64,000 nt of DNA from Sphingobium chlorophenolicum (lineage in GTDB: Bacteria; Pseudomonadota; Alphaproteobacteria; Sphingomonadales; Sphingomonadaceae): NCBI RefSeq assembly GCF_000722875.1, contig NZ_JFHR01000023.1:1-64000 (forward strand), read 5' to 3'. This document shows, one piece after another, positions 26,327 through 35,420 of this stretch. Position numbers and translations under genes: made by a program. A model generated the notes under the pieces. The model was not told the origin of the DNA. It was given only the letters and a program-made list of their open reading frames with translations, and made no database searches. Each line of letters opens with the position of its first letter. Position 1 is the first letter of the stretch.

Positions 26327-28642
26327 TTACAGCCTGTAGCCGAGGCGAACGCCGAACGTCCGGGGCGCCAGGGACGCGCCGCTGATGAAGCCGCCGATGG
26401 AGACCGGCGCCCCGGTCATGGAGGCCCAGGCGTTCTTGTTGGCGACATTCTTCATGAACAATCCGCCGCTCAAATGACCGTCCGGATGCTGATAGTTCAG
26501 ATATAGGTCGACCAGCGCATATCCATCCTGGGAATAGCGTTCCGTGTTGAAGGGCGTGAAATACATCTTGCTTTGATATTTCGCCTCGGCCCGGATGGTG
26601 ATGTCGCCGATTGCAGGATGCCAGCTATAATCCGCGCCGCCGGAGAGGGTCCATTTGGATGTCTGCGCCAACATATTCCCGGCAAGGTTGATGACGCCCA
26701 GGTTCGGCCGGTTCGAATCGACGCTGGAATAGACCTTATATTCCGGGTCGAGCCATCCCGCCTGCACGTCCAGATGGAAATCCCGCGCGATGGTGGCGTC
26801 GACCGAGGCTTCCGCGCCCCATATGGTCGCCGATCCGGCGCTGTCCACCAGGTTCGCGCCGCCCAGCGGATTGATGCGCGTCACCTGAAGGTTGGTGTAT
26901 CGATAGTAGAAGCCCGCGCCGTTGATGCGCAGCCGCCTGTCGAAAAGATCCAGTTTCGCGCCAAGCTCGTAGCTTTTCAGTTGCTCCGGAAGGAAGGCCC
27001 GCGTGCCCGTGCCCGGAACGAATCCGCCGCTGCGGAAACCCTGGGAATAAGTCGCGTAGAGCAGGATGTCGTCGTTCGGCTTGGCGCGCAACGTCACCTT
27101 GGGCGTGAACTTCTTGAAGGTGGCTTCGGCCCGCGGGAATGTCGCGGGCCTGGGCAGGTTCGCCGGGTCCAATATGTCGAGCGCGGGATTGTAGAAATTC
27201 GCCGGGTTGGCGATCACCGCCCCGCCGGGGCTGCCCGCAGGGGTGGGGTAGGGGAAGGTCGGCGCGGCGACATTGGCGACGCCTTCGGAATAGCGGTTCT
27301 TGGTTTCCGAACTGAAGCGGCCGCCGATGTCGATGCCGAAGACGGGGGTGAAGTCGTAGCCGATCTGTCCGAAGACGGCATAGGCGTCAGTCTTCACGCC
27401 GCCAAACTGGTAGAAGGTCTTGATGAGTTGCGGCGACAGGGCAGGATCGGCGGTGCGGCGGTCGCGAATGAGGCGGTTCTGGAAGTAGAGATCGTCCCAA
27501 TAATAATAAACGCCCGCCACATATTGGAAATCGCCGGACGAACCGCCAAGTCTCAATTCCTGGCTGAACTGTTTCCCCTTCACGAACTGCGCGGCGAAGG
27601 CGGCGTCGACCAGCGTGCCGTCATAATCGAACTGATTCTTGTAATCGACGTCGCGATAGGAAGTTATCGACGTCAGCCTGGCGAAGTCCGCGAAATCCCA
27701 GTCGATGGTGCCGGAGAAGGCATAATCGTCCTTCTTGAACCAGGAAGGGGTGTTGCCGGTCGTGTTGCGATAGAGATTGCGCGCCGGGGCGCCGCCAAGG
27801 ATGAAAGCGCGATTGGTCGTGGCCCCGGCCGCGCCGGGCGCGACGGGGTCGGGATCGCCCGGCCCGACATAGTGCAGGGCGAAGGCATAGTCGTCCTCAT
27901 GGAAATATTCGCCCGACAACAGGATGCGCAGATTGTCCGTCGGCTTGAACAGCAGCTTGCCCCTGATCGCCTTGCTGTGCTGATCGTCGATGGGGTTGCC
28001 GATCCCGTCATGGCCATAGCCGCCGCGGTCGACCGACTGGACCGCGAGGCGGGCGGACAGGGTGGACGAGATCGGACCGCCGACTGCGGCTTCCACGCGG
28101 ACCAGCCCGTAATTGCCCGCCGTCACCTCGCCAAAGCCCTGCAGCGTGTCGGTGGGGTCGCCGGTGATGACGTTGATCGCGCCGCCCGTCGCGTTCCGGC
28201 CGTAGAGCGTGCCCTGGGGCCCGCGCACGACTTCGATCCGCTGGACGTCGAACATGCCGTCGGTGGTCGCCACGGGCCGTCCGATATAGACGCCGTCGAC
28301 GTGGAACGCGATCTGGCTTTCGCTGTTGCCCTGCGACGCGGTGTTGCCGATGCCGCGTATCGTGATCCTGGGAACGCCGTTCGCGACGTTGATGTTCACA
28401 TTGGGAAGGCCGTTGCCGAGCCCCGATATGTCGGTGACGCCGTTCTTGCGGAGATCCTCGCCCGTGATGGCGCTGATGGCGAGGGGCGTGTCCTGAACCG
28501 TTTCGGCCCGGCGCTGGGCGGTCACGATGATGTCGTCGCTCTGCGCCGCCGGTTGATCGGGGCCTGCCTGGGCGCAGGCGGGGGCCGCCGCAGCCGCCGC
28601 GAAGGCGATGACGCTGATCGCGCCGAAATTAAATGGTCGCAT
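26327..28642 (-). CDS. TonB-dependent outer membrane receptor (linked to acyl-CoA metabolism genes)
   Basis: 771 residues. ATG 28642 is preferred because GGGGAGG lies five bases upstream and a signal peptide follows (FNFGAISVIAFAAAAAAPACA). TonB box DDIIVTAQRR is followed by a plug (INVANGVPRITIRGIGNT, RIEVVRGPQGTLYGRNATGG) and a barrel ending in APRTFGVRLGYRL with a terminal aromatic residue region. It is of the family common for hydrophobic or aromatic substrates in sphingomonads. It lies 135 bases downstream of a thioesterase gene in the same direction. That gap holds a 15-bp motif also present by the TetR gene, suggesting coordinated control with the catabolic genes. Confidence 0.92.
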   Translation of the reverse strand: MRPFNFGAISVIAFAAAAAAPACAQAGPDQPAAQSDDIIVTAQRRAETVQDTPLAISAITGEDLRKNGVTDISGLGNGLPNVNINVANGVPRITIRGIGNTASQGNSESQIAFHVDGVYIGRPVATTDGMFDVQRIEVVRGPQGTLYGRNATGGAINVITGDPTDTLQGFGEVTAGNYGLVRVEAAVGGPISSTLSARLAVQSVDRGGYGHDGIGNPIDDQHSKAIRGKLLFKPTDNLRILLSGEYFHEDDYAFALHYVGPGDPDPVAPGAAGATTNRAFILGGAPARNLYRNTTGNTPSWFKKDDYAFSGTIDWDFADFARLTSITSYRDVDYKNQFDYDGTLVDAAFAAQFVKGKQFSQELRLGGSSGDFQYVAGVYYYWDDLYFQNRLIRDRRTADPALSPQLIKTFYQFGGVKTDAYAVFGQIGYDFTPVFGIDIGGRFSSETKNRYSEGVANVAAPTFPYPTPAGSPGGAVIANPANFYNPALDILDPANLPRPATFPRAEATFKKFTPKVTLRAKPNDDILLYATYSQGFRSGGFVPGTGTRAFLPEQLKSYELGAKLDLFDRRLRINGAGFYYRYTNLQVTRINPLGGANLVDSAGSATIWGAEASVDATIARDFHLDVQAGWLDPEYKVYSSVDSNRPNLGVINLAGNMLAQTSKWTLSGGADYSWHPAIGDITIRAEAKYQSKMYFTPFNTERYSQDGYALVDLYLNYQHPDGHLSGGLFMKNVANKNAWASMTGAPVSIGGFISGASLAPRTFGVRLGYRL

Positions 28643-28755
28643 AAATACCTCCCCTGTCATTTGCCAATCCATGGGCCGTCGACGGCATGGCTGCATGCCT
28701 TCGCGGACTTCTTGATTCCCCCTATATATTATTCGGCGATTCAAAAAAGGGAATA

Positions 28756-28770
28756 ATTGAATTAGCAATC
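28756..28770 (-). promoter_or_regulatory. Candidate operator upstream of the receptor gene
   Basis: ATTGAATTAGCAATC (read on the plus strand) has ATTG-N6-CAAT dyad symmetry. It matches 14 of 15 bases with a site between acsL-like and tetR genes (33449-33463). It lies in the gap between the thioesterase stop and the receptor start. Confidence 0.55.
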
Positions 28771-28777
28771 AATAAAA

Positions 28778-29194
28778 TTATGCGAGCGATTGAACGGGCG
28801 GACCTGCGGGTTGGCCGGACGCGGGTTCCAGCAGGAAATTCATCCGGGCCGCCGCGATGGGGCGATCGGGATCCTCCTGCCACGCCTGGGCATGGATGTT
28901 CGCGATGCGGCTGCCCAATTTCATGATCCTGCCCTGCGCGAAGGATTGGCGGGGGGCGCCGTTCCGCATGAAGTCCACCGTGACATTGACCGGTTTCAGC
29001 GCCATGCCGTGATGCGCGCCCAGGGCGTGGTTCAACGCCCGATAGGCCGCGAGTTCGAGCAGGCCCGCGATGACGCCGCCGTGCAGGAAGCCGCGACGCC
29101 CCTCCAGATCGTCCGAAAAGGGCAATAGGCAGAGGGGTGCTCCGGGCGCGCCGTCGACGATCTTTATCCCCAGCAACTCGGCATAATTTCCCAT
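28778..29194 (-). CDS. PaaI family thioesterase (hotdog fold)
   Basis: 138 residues, starting directly after the stop of the preceding thioesterase gene. The hotdog-fold motif HGGVIAGLLELAAYRA (about 38-53) carries the PaaI-type catalytic region, and VNVTVDFMRNGAP and LGSRIANIHAQAW are the usual central-sheet strands. It is predicted to hydrolyse an acyl- or aryl-CoA thioester, possibly for CoA recycling or detoxification in the linked beta-oxidation-like pathway. The gene is likely co-transcribed with thiolase, SDR and acyl-CoA synthetase genes upstream. Confidence 0.85.
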   Translation of the reverse strand: MGNYAELLGIKIVDGAPGAPLCLLPFSDDLEGRRGFLHGGVIAGLLELAAYRALNHALGAHHGMALKPVNVTVDFMRNGAPRQSFAQGRIMKLGSRIANIHAQAWQEDPDRPIAAARMNFLLEPASGQPAGPPVQSLA

Positions 29195-29626
29195 TCACCG
29201 ATCCTTCAAGGCGTACATGAAGGTGCCCGCGACCATCGCGATGGGCCGGTCGGATTCGCCGTCATGCGCGGTGCCGCGCGCGAAGGCGATGCGCCGGGTG
29301 ATCCGGAAACATTCGCCCCTCGCGAAGATGCGCCTTCTGGCGCGGGCGGGCTTCAGATAGTCGACCCTCAGGTCGAGCGTGACGCAGGAGTGGATGTCGT
29401 CGATGGCGCTCCACACGGCGGTGCCGCACACATAGTCCATAAGGCTGACGATCGCGCCGGTGGAAAGGCTTTCCGTCGCCGGATCGACGACCAGTTCCGG
29501 CTTCCAGTCCAGATGGGCCTCCATCCAGCCGCGGCCATATTGCGCTATCTGGATTCCCAATTTGGCGTTGTGGCCGAATGACTCGGCAAATGCCGCATGC
29601 TTTTCCGCCGGGATCGTCCGGTCCAT
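29195..29626 (-). CDS. PaaI family thioesterase (second copy, diverged)
   Basis: 143 residues from ATG 29626 (MDRTIPAEKHAAF), which avoids a long overlap with thiolase. The hotdog-fold core is SLSTGAIVSLMDYVCGTAVW, followed by CVTLDLRVDYLKPARARRRI. It abuts the next thioesterase gene without spacing. Two adjacent PaaI-type enzymes of different sequence suggest either two substrates or a heteromeric enzyme. Confidence 0.82.
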   Translation of the reverse strand: MDRTIPAEKHAAFAESFGHNAKLGIQIAQYGRGWMEAHLDWKPELVVDPATESLSTGAIVSLMDYVCGTAVWSAIDDIHSCVTLDLRVDYLKPARARRRIFARGECFRITRRIAFARGTAHDGESDRPIAMVAGTFMYALKDR

Positions 29627-29652
29627 CGCGAATCTCCGCTTGATGCCCGCGC

Positions 29653-30906
29653 CTACAGCCTTTCGATGATGATGGCCGGGGCCATGCCGCCCGCCGCGCA
29701 CATGGTGACCAGGCCGCGCTTCAGGTCGCGCCTTTCCAGCTCGTCCAGAAGGGTGCCGATCAAGATCGATCCGGTTGCGCCGATCGGATGGCCCAGCGCG
29801 ATGCTGCCCCCGTTCACATTGACCTTTTCCCTGTCGAGATCGAGGTCGCGGATGAATTTTTCGGCGACCACGGCGAATGCTTCATTGACCTCCCAAAGAT
29901 CGATGTCGTCCACGGTCAGGCCGGTCCTGGCCAATATCTTGCGGACCGAGGGGACGGGCGCGTTCAGCATCAGCGTGGGATCGTCGCCCAGATTGCCGGT
30001 CGCCACGATCCGCGCGCGCGGCGTGAGTCCGTTCTTTTCGGCATAGCTGCGCGAGGACAGCAATATGGCCGCCGCGCCGTCGACCACGCCGCTGCTGTTG
30101 CCCGCATGATGCACATGGTCGATGGCAAGGCCGGGATATTTGCGGGTGATGAGATTGCGGAACGTCGTCCCTTCCTCATCCAGCACCATGTCCGCCACCG
30201 CCGCGAAGGAGGGCTTCAGCGCCGCCAGACCCTCCGCCGTGGTGTCGGGGCGGGGATATTCGTCCCGGTCGAGCGCCAGGCTGCCATCCTCCCGATAGAC
30301 CGGCACGATGCTCCGGTCGAAGCGGCCTTCGGCGATGGCGGCGGCGGCGCGTTTCTGACTTTCCAGGGCGAAGGCGTCGACATCCTGCCGCCCGATACCC
30401 TCCAGGCTGGCGATGGCGTCGCCGCACACGCCCTGATGCGACTGGGGATGCATGCGTTGCAGCCGCTGATTGCCCGATCCCAGCATCGTCGGCGGGAAAC
30501 CGGCGGCTGCTTCCTGCCGGGCGATGGTGGCGGTCAGCGACATCATCTCCGTTCCGCCCGCGACCAGCAGATCCTCCATCCCGCTCATCAGTTGCGCGGC
30601 GGCCAGGCTGACGCTGGTGATGCCGCCGCCGCAGAAGCGGTCCAGCGTCATGCCGCTCACCCTGGTGTCGAACCCGGCGTCGAGAGCGGCCATACGGCCC
30701 AGATCGCCCCCCTGTTCGCCCTTCTGCGTGGAGGTCGACCAGATCACGTCGCCGACATCGGCGGTGGCGATGCCGTTGCGTTCCGCGATGGCGCGCAGGA
30801 CGGTGGCGGCGAGATGTTGGGGGTGCATATCGGCGAGGGCGCCCTTGCCCGCCTTGCCGATGCCGCGCGGCGTCCGGACGGCGTCAATGATCAGAGCTTC
30901 TTGCAT
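29653..30906 (-). CDS. Thiolase (acetyl-CoA C-acyltransferase)
   Basis: 417 residues. The nucleophile cysteine C92 is in DRFCGGGITS, H373 is in GGSIALGHPIGATGS and the second cysteine C403 is in VTMCAAGGMAPA, the complete thiolase triad. The N-terminus EALIIDAVRTPRGIGKAGKG is typical of the FadA/PcaF class. It carries out thiolytic cleavage of a 3-ketoacyl-CoA. The gene lies 36 bases after the SDR gene, so the two are probably one transcript. The chain length or ring substrate cannot be told from sequence. Confidence 0.92.
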   Translation of the reverse strand: MQEALIIDAVRTPRGIGKAGKGALADMHPQHLAATVLRAIAERNGIATADVGDVIWSTSTQKGEQGGDLGRMAALDAGFDTRVSGMTLDRFCGGGITSVSLAAAQLMSGMEDLLVAGGTEMMSLTATIARQEAAAGFPPTMLGSGNQRLQRMHPQSHQGVCGDAIASLEGIGRQDVDAFALESQKRAAAAIAEGRFDRSIVPVYREDGSLALDRDEYPRPDTTAEGLAALKPSFAAVADMVLDEEGTTFRNLITRKYPGLAIDHVHHAGNSSGVVDGAAAILLSSRSYAEKNGLTPRARIVATGNLGDDPTLMLNAPVPSVRKILARTGLTVDDIDLWEVNEAFAVVAEKFIRDLDLDREKVNVNGGSIALGHPIGATGSILIGTLLDELERRDLKRGLVTMCAAGGMAPAIIIERL

Positions 30907-30942
30907 GGAGGAGTCCTTGTTCGATCTAAGATGCTGCGGCGA

Positions 30943-31725
30943 TCAGCGCGGGGCCATGCGGATGGCGCCGTCGAGGCGGACATGCTCGCCATTGAAATAG
31001 CTGTTTTGCAGCATGGTCAGCGCCAGATCGGCAAATTCGGCGGGATGGCCGAGCCGCTTCGGGAAAGGCACGGCGGCGGCCAGCCCCTCCAGCACATTGA
31101 TCGGCGCGGCCAGCATCAGCGGCGTCGCGAAGATGCCGGGCAGGATGGTGTTGATCCGCACGCCTTCGCCCATCAGATCGCGCGCGATGGGCAATGTCAT
31201 GCCGACGATTCCGGCCTTCGACGCCGCATAGGCCGCCTGGCCCATCTGCCCGTCCTGCGCCGCGACCGACGCGGTGTTCACGATGGCGCCCCGCTCCCCA
31301 TCCTCCAGCGGATCGAGCGTCAGCATGCCCGCGGCGGACTTCGCCACGCAGCGGAACGTGCCGAGCAGATTGACCTGGATGATCTTTTCGAAGGCGTCGA
31401 TGGGGAAATGCTTGATCGCGCCGGTCGCCTTGTCGCGGCTGGCGGTCTTCATGCCGTTGCCGGTTCCGGCGCAGTTGACCAATATGCGTTCCTGCCCATG
31501 GGCCGCGCGCGCCTGCGCGAAGGCGGCGTCGATGCTGTCGTCGCTGGTGACGTCGGCGCGGCAATATGTGCCGCCGATGGCGGCGGCTACGGCCGCGCCC
31601 TTTTCCTCCGACAGGTCGAAGATCGCGACTTTCGCGCCCCTGGCGGCGAGGGCGCGGGCGGTCGCCTCGCCCAGTCCGGATGCGCCGCCGGTGACGACGG
31701 CCGCCACGGTCTGATCAATCTTCAT
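30943..31725 (-). CDS. SDR oxidoreductase, 3-hydroxyacyl-CoA dehydrogenase type II-like
   Basis: 260 residues from ATG 31725 (GGAG six bases upstream). The cofactor motif VTGGASGLG is at about 10-18, NCAG is the stabilising motif, and the catalytic Ser-Tyr-Lys lie in NTASVAAQDGQMGQAAYAAS followed by K. The ending GEHVRLDGAIRMAPR is typical of HSD10/FabG-like 3-hydroxyacyl-CoA dehydrogenases. It would supply the ketoacyl-CoA for the thiolase encoded next. Confidence 0.88.
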   Translation of the reverse strand: MKIDQTVAAVVTGGASGLGEATARALAARGAKVAIFDLSEEKGAAVAAAIGGTYCRADVTSDDSIDAAFAQARAAHGQERILVNCAGTGNGMKTASRDKATGAIKHFPIDAFEKIIQVNLLGTFRCVAKSAAGMLTLDPLEDGERGAIVNTASVAAQDGQMGQAAYAASKAGIVGMTLPIARDLMGEGVRINTILPGIFATPLMLAAPINVLEGLAAAVPFPKRLGHPAEFADLALTMLQNSYFNGEHVRLDGAIRMAPR

Positions 31726-31844
31726 TCTGCACTCCATGAATAGTGGTATGACGTCACCGGCTTCGCGGCTTTCGTCATTATAGGAAAAGGCGGGATATTC
31801 TTAGTTGCGCCATGACGTTGCGGTTCGGCGTATGCGGAGTCGGT

Positions 31845-33368
31845 TCATTTCGGCCAATATCTGTCGCGGACAAGGCGCTTGTAGAGCTTGCCGGTAGGAT
31901 GGCGGGGCAATTCCTCGACGAAATCATATTGTTTGGGAACTTTCACGCCGCTGAGAGTGGCGCGCACGAACTGGCGCAGTTCATCGGCCAATTCGGGGCC
32001 TGCGTCCCTGGGGTCGTTGGTCTGGATGACGGCGACGACCCTTTCGCCCAGATCGGGGTCGGGCGCGCCGATCACCGCGACGTCGGCGACCTTGGGGTGC
32101 GTCTGGATCAGATTTTCCACTTCCTGCGGATATACGTTCACCCCGCCGGAGATGATCATGAAGCTCTTGCGGTCCGTCAGGTAGAGATAGCCCTCTTCAT
32201 CCACATAGCCGACGTCGCCCATGCTGGACCAGCCATGGCTGTTGCGGCTTTCCTGCGTCTTTTCGGGGTCGTTATGATATTCGAACCGCAGGCCGCCGCT
32301 GAAATAGACCTGCCCCACCTGATGGGCGGTCAGCGGTTCGCCATCCTCGTCGCAGATATGCACTTCGCAGCCGATGGGGCGGCCGACCGAACCCTTATGG
32401 TTCAGCCATTGCTGCGGATCGATGGCGGTCATGCCGTTGCCCTCCGTCCCCGCATAATATTCGTGGATGATGGCCCCCCACCATTGCATCATCGCCTCCT
32501 TGACCGGGATGGGGCATGGCGCGGCGGCGTGGAATGCAGTGCGAAGGCTGGACAGATCATAGCGCGCCCTGACCTCTTCCGGCAGGTTCAGCAGCCTGAT
32601 GAAATGGGTGGGGACGAACTGCGCGACCGTCACGCCATGGCGTTCGATCGCCTTCAGCACGTCTTCGGCGTCGAACCTTTCCATGACGACGACGGTGCCG
32701 CCAAACTGGTGCACCAGCATGGCCCAGGCCTGCGGCGCCGCGTGATAGAGCGGGGCCGGGCAGAGGAACACGCTATCGCCCGATCCGCCGTAGAGCGTCG
32801 TGAACAGGGCGGCCATGGGCGGAAGGTCCAGAAGCGTGCCTTCGCTCAGGGCGCGTTTCACCCCCTTCGGCCTGCCGGTCGTGCCCGACGAGTAGAGCAT
32901 GGGGCCGCCGACGGATTCGTCCGCGATGGGCGTTTCCGGGAAGGCGGAGGCGGCGTCATCCCAGGAGGCGCAGGAGCCGTCATGGGCCCCGGCCATATAT
33001 TTGGGGAGGTCCGGGAAAATCGCCGCCAGCTCCTCCGCAACCGTCCCGGCATAGGCGGAGAGGAACAGCGCGCCCGCGCCGGAATCGCGGATGATATATT
33101 CGGATTCCGCGGCGGTGAGGCGCGTCGAAAGCGTGGTGAAATACAGGCCCGCGCGCTGGGCCGCCCACAGGAAGATGAAGATGTCGAGGCCGTTTTCGAG
33201 GATCGCCGCGACGCAATCCCCGCGCTTCAGCCCCAGGGAGCGGAACAGATGGGCCGTCTGGTTCGCCCTGGCTTCCAATTGCGCATAGTTGAGGGTTTTG
33301 CCCGACTGGGCCAGGATGATGGCGGGTTTTTCGGGCGTCGCGCGCGCAGATATGAATGGATGCGTCAC
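31845..33368 (-). CDS. Acyl-CoA synthetase (AMP-dependent ligase)
   Basis: 507 residues. The adenylate-forming signature YSSGTTGRPKGVKRAL is at about 163-178. The YYAGTEGNGM motif, the hinge region FMIISGGVNVYPQEVE and a C-terminal PTGK lysine are all present, so it should be active. It activates a carboxylic acid (fatty, aromatic or steroid-derived) to its CoA thioester. It is the first gene of the minus-strand catabolic run and diverges from the TetR gene. A 119-base gap before the SDR gene could hold a secondary promoter. Confidence 0.92.
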   Translation of the reverse strand: MTHPFISARATPEKPAIILAQSGKTLNYAQLEARANQTAHLFRSLGLKRGDCVAAILENGLDIFIFLWAAQRAGLYFTTLSTRLTAAESEYIIRDSGAGALFLSAYAGTVAEELAAIFPDLPKYMAGAHDGSCASWDDAASAFPETPIADESVGGPMLYSSGTTGRPKGVKRALSEGTLLDLPPMAALFTTLYGGSGDSVFLCPAPLYHAAPQAWAMLVHQFGGTVVVMERFDAEDVLKAIERHGVTVAQFVPTHFIRLLNLPEEVRARYDLSSLRTAFHAAAPCPIPVKEAMMQWWGAIIHEYYAGTEGNGMTAIDPQQWLNHKGSVGRPIGCEVHICDEDGEPLTAHQVGQVYFSGGLRFEYHNDPEKTQESRNSHGWSSMGDVGYVDEEGYLYLTDRKSFMIISGGVNVYPQEVENLIQTHPKVADVAVIGAPDPDLGERVVAVIQTNDPRDAGPELADELRQFVRATLSGVKVPKQYDFVEELPRHPTGKLYKRLVRDRYWPK

Positions 33369-33448
33369 AGGCCTGATCCTCCACTGTGCGTATTTGGTTG
33401 TGGCGGGCGACTCGGCCCTTCATGTGCAGCGATCAACTAACAATAATA

Positions 33449-33463
33449 GATTGCTTATTCAAT
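33449..33463. promoter_or_regulatory. Candidate TetR operator between acyl-CoA synthetase and tetR genes
   Basis: GATTGCTTATTCAAT has ATTG-N6-CAAT dyad symmetry. Its reverse complement differs by one base from the site at 28756. It lies in the AT-rich 188-base divergent gap, about 80 bases from the synthetase start and 95 from the regulator start. Confidence 0.6.
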
Positions 33464-33556
33464 ATATGCCGGACGCGGCGGAAATTTTCCTCGTCCGGCC
33501 GCCGTCCGCTGCCAAATTCGCTCGCCAAATCAGGCTTGCGCGTATATGGGGGTGCG

Positions 33557-34267
33557 ATGCCCACCGTCAAAAATGCCAAGCCGAAAGAGGCGCCTCGCGT
33601 TCCTGGCAAGCGGGGAAGGCCGCCCCTGCGGGACATGGGCAGCCGCCCGGACATGCGCGAATATCTGATGCAGACCGCCAGCGAAATCATGATCGCGAAG
33701 GACAGTTCGGAAGTTTCGCTGAGCGAGATCGCGGAAAAGGCCAATCACAGCCCTGCGCTGGTGCAATATCATTTCGGGAACAAGCAGGGGCTTTTGCACG
33801 CGATCCTGGAGCGGGACGGCCGAAGGGCGCTCGCGCAATTGCATGAATTGATGGATCTGGACCTGCCCGCGGTGGAAAAGCTGCGCATTCATATCAGCGG
33901 TCTTGTCAGCGCCTATCAGCGGGCGCCCTATTTGAACCGGCTTATCCACTATATGATCCAGAGCGAAGATCAGGAAGTTTCGGGAAAAGTATTCACGGTT
34001 TTCATTGAACCGCTGGCGAAATTCTACGAAGTCATTCTCGCGGAAGGGGTTGCGTCGGGACAGTTCAGGGATATTCCGCCGATGCATCTCTTCTTCATCG
34101 TGACCGGCGCGTCCGATCAGCTATTTTACCGGAGCAACACTTTGAGGGTCTTCGGGATCAGCGAAGTGACGGAGGAGGTCAAGAAGGATTATGTCCGGTC
34201 GGTAACGGGCATCATATTGGGCGGGCTTCTTGTCGACCCCGGCGCGGCTGCGCGGATTCAGCTTTGA
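33557..34267 (+). CDS. TetR family transcriptional regulator
   Basis: 236 residues from ATG 33557 (GGGGG five bases upstream). A basic N-terminal arm (PRVPGKRGRPPLRD) precedes the helix-turn-helix domain (about 34-80; VSLSEIAEKANHSPALVQYHFGNK written in the family pattern, with IAEKAN and YHFGNKQGLLHAIL as the key parts). The C-terminal ligand domain resembles that of fatty-acid-responsive TetR proteins. The gene diverges from acyl-CoA synthetase and is the natural repressor of the catabolic run at 26327-33368, probably released by an acyl-CoA or the free acid. Confidence 0.9.
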   Translation: MPTVKNAKPKEAPRVPGKRGRPPLRDMGSRPDMREYLMQTASEIMIAKDSSEVSLSEIAEKANHSPALVQYHFGNKQGLLHAILERDGRRALAQLHELMDLDLPAVEKLRIHISGLVSAYQRAPYLNRLIHYMIQSEDQEVSGKVFTVFIEPLAKFYEVILAEGVASGQFRDIPPMHLFFIVTGASDQLFYRSNTLRVFGISEVTEEVKKDYVRSVTGIILGGLLVDPGAAARIQL

Positions 34268-34379
34268 AGGGCCGGATTATTAAATAATCGATCAATATAG
34301 GGTTCCGGCATCTTGTGCCTTTCCCCTCGACGCAGCGAATATTGGGCGGCGCCTGAGGCATAGGGCCTGCCCGGCCGGG

Positions 34380-35420
34380 TCAGAGCAGGTCGAGGCTGCC
34401 CAATTTCAGCGCCTGCCGGGCAGGGCGTTCGGCCATGACGGCGAACATCTCGTCGCCGCGTTCCGTGCGCTCGACGCTCATCGACGCGAAGACCGCCATG
34501 AAATAGCCGCTGAGCGCGCCGAGCCGGTAGTCGGTCCAGAGGGCGGCTTCGTCAGGCGCTATGCCGCGCCTGCGGAGCGCCGCGATCCATTGGTCGAAGG
34601 CGGGGCGGTCGGCGGCGGCGCGTTCCGCCGGGTCGGCGATGCTGGTGCCGATCAGATAGGCAAGGTCGGTCGCGCCGCTGCCGCGCCCCAATGTCTGCCA
34701 GTCGACCAGCCAGCATTGGTCGCCGCCGGGCGCGAACAGGATATTGTCGATGCGCAGGTCGCCGTGGACGAGCGCGCGGGCCGCCGGTTGCCGCGCCATA
34801 TAGGCTTCGAGACGCTCCACGATGCCCGCGCCCAGGTCGAGTATATCCGGTGCGAGCCGCGTCGCGTAGCGATCCCGGAAGCCCGCATAGAGTTGCGGGA
34901 AGAGGGCGCGGATCAGCGGGCTGGCGTCCCGCGTGAGCCACGGTGTCTCGTCAAGCCGGGGATCGTTCCAGAGCAGGGCGTGGAGGCCCGCCGCCGCGTC
35001 GATGCAGGGGGCGAGTCCGGCCAGTCCCAGCCCCGCCAACTGGTCGCCCTGCCGCGCGGGGGCGAGGTCGGACAGGATCAGGATGAAGTTGACGTCGTCG
35101 TCCGCTATGTCGGCATGATGGCATGTCGGTGCGGCGACGCCGCTGCCTGCGGCGAGTTCGCGATACCAGTTTACTTCCTTGAGGTAGGTGCCGGTCATCT
35201 TCGCGATGTTGCGGCTGGCTTCGTCATGGCTGGGGAATTTGACGATGACGGTGGCGGGGGCGGCGTTGTCCGCCCAGTCGAGCGTCAGGCGGAAACTGTC
35301 GCACATCTGGCCGGTGCCGACCTTGCCATAGGTGAAGCCGCGAAGCGCCTGGGGCGGCTGGCCCAGTTTTTCGGCGAGCCAGGCCGGGGTCATCGTTTCG
35401 GGTGATGCGGGGAAATTCAT
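34380..35420 (-). CDS. APH/choline-kinase-like phosphotransferase family protein
   Basis: 346 residues from ATG 35420, which overlaps the preceding stop by four bases (ATGA). The catalytic loop HGDLRIDNILF (Asp as base) and the metal-binding DWQTLG motif are present. The N-terminal lobe includes FTYGKVGTGQMCDSFRLTL and the ATP-binding lysine candidate TVIVKFPSHD. The family covers small-molecule kinases such as aminoglycoside, choline, homoserine and ecdysteroid kinases. The substrate is unknown and antibiotic resistance should not be assumed. Translational coupling to the CrtC/AttH-like gene suggests a joint small-molecule role. Confidence 0.82.
   Translation of the reverse strand: MNFPASPETMTPAWLAEKLGQPPQALRGFTYGKVGTGQMCDSFRLTLDWADNAAPATVIVKFPSHDEASRNIAKMTGTYLKEVNWYRELAAGSGVAAPTCHHADIADDDVNFILILSDLAPARQGDQLAGLGLAGLAPCIDAAAGLHALLWNDPRLDETPWLTRDASPLIRALFPQLYAGFRDRYATRLAPDILDLGAGIVERLEAYMARQPAARALVHGDLRIDNILFAPGGDQCWLVDWQTLGRGSGATDLAYLIGTSIADPAERAAADRPAFDQWIAALRRRGIAPDEAALWTDYRLGALSGYFMAVFASMSVERTERGDEMFAVMAERPARQALKLGSLDLL

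Noticed and set aside
34380-35420. Aminoglycoside resistance gene
   Set aside because: The kinase fold is shared by many small-molecule kinases; operon context with a CrtC/AttH-like gene and lack of resistance-gene neighbours give no support.
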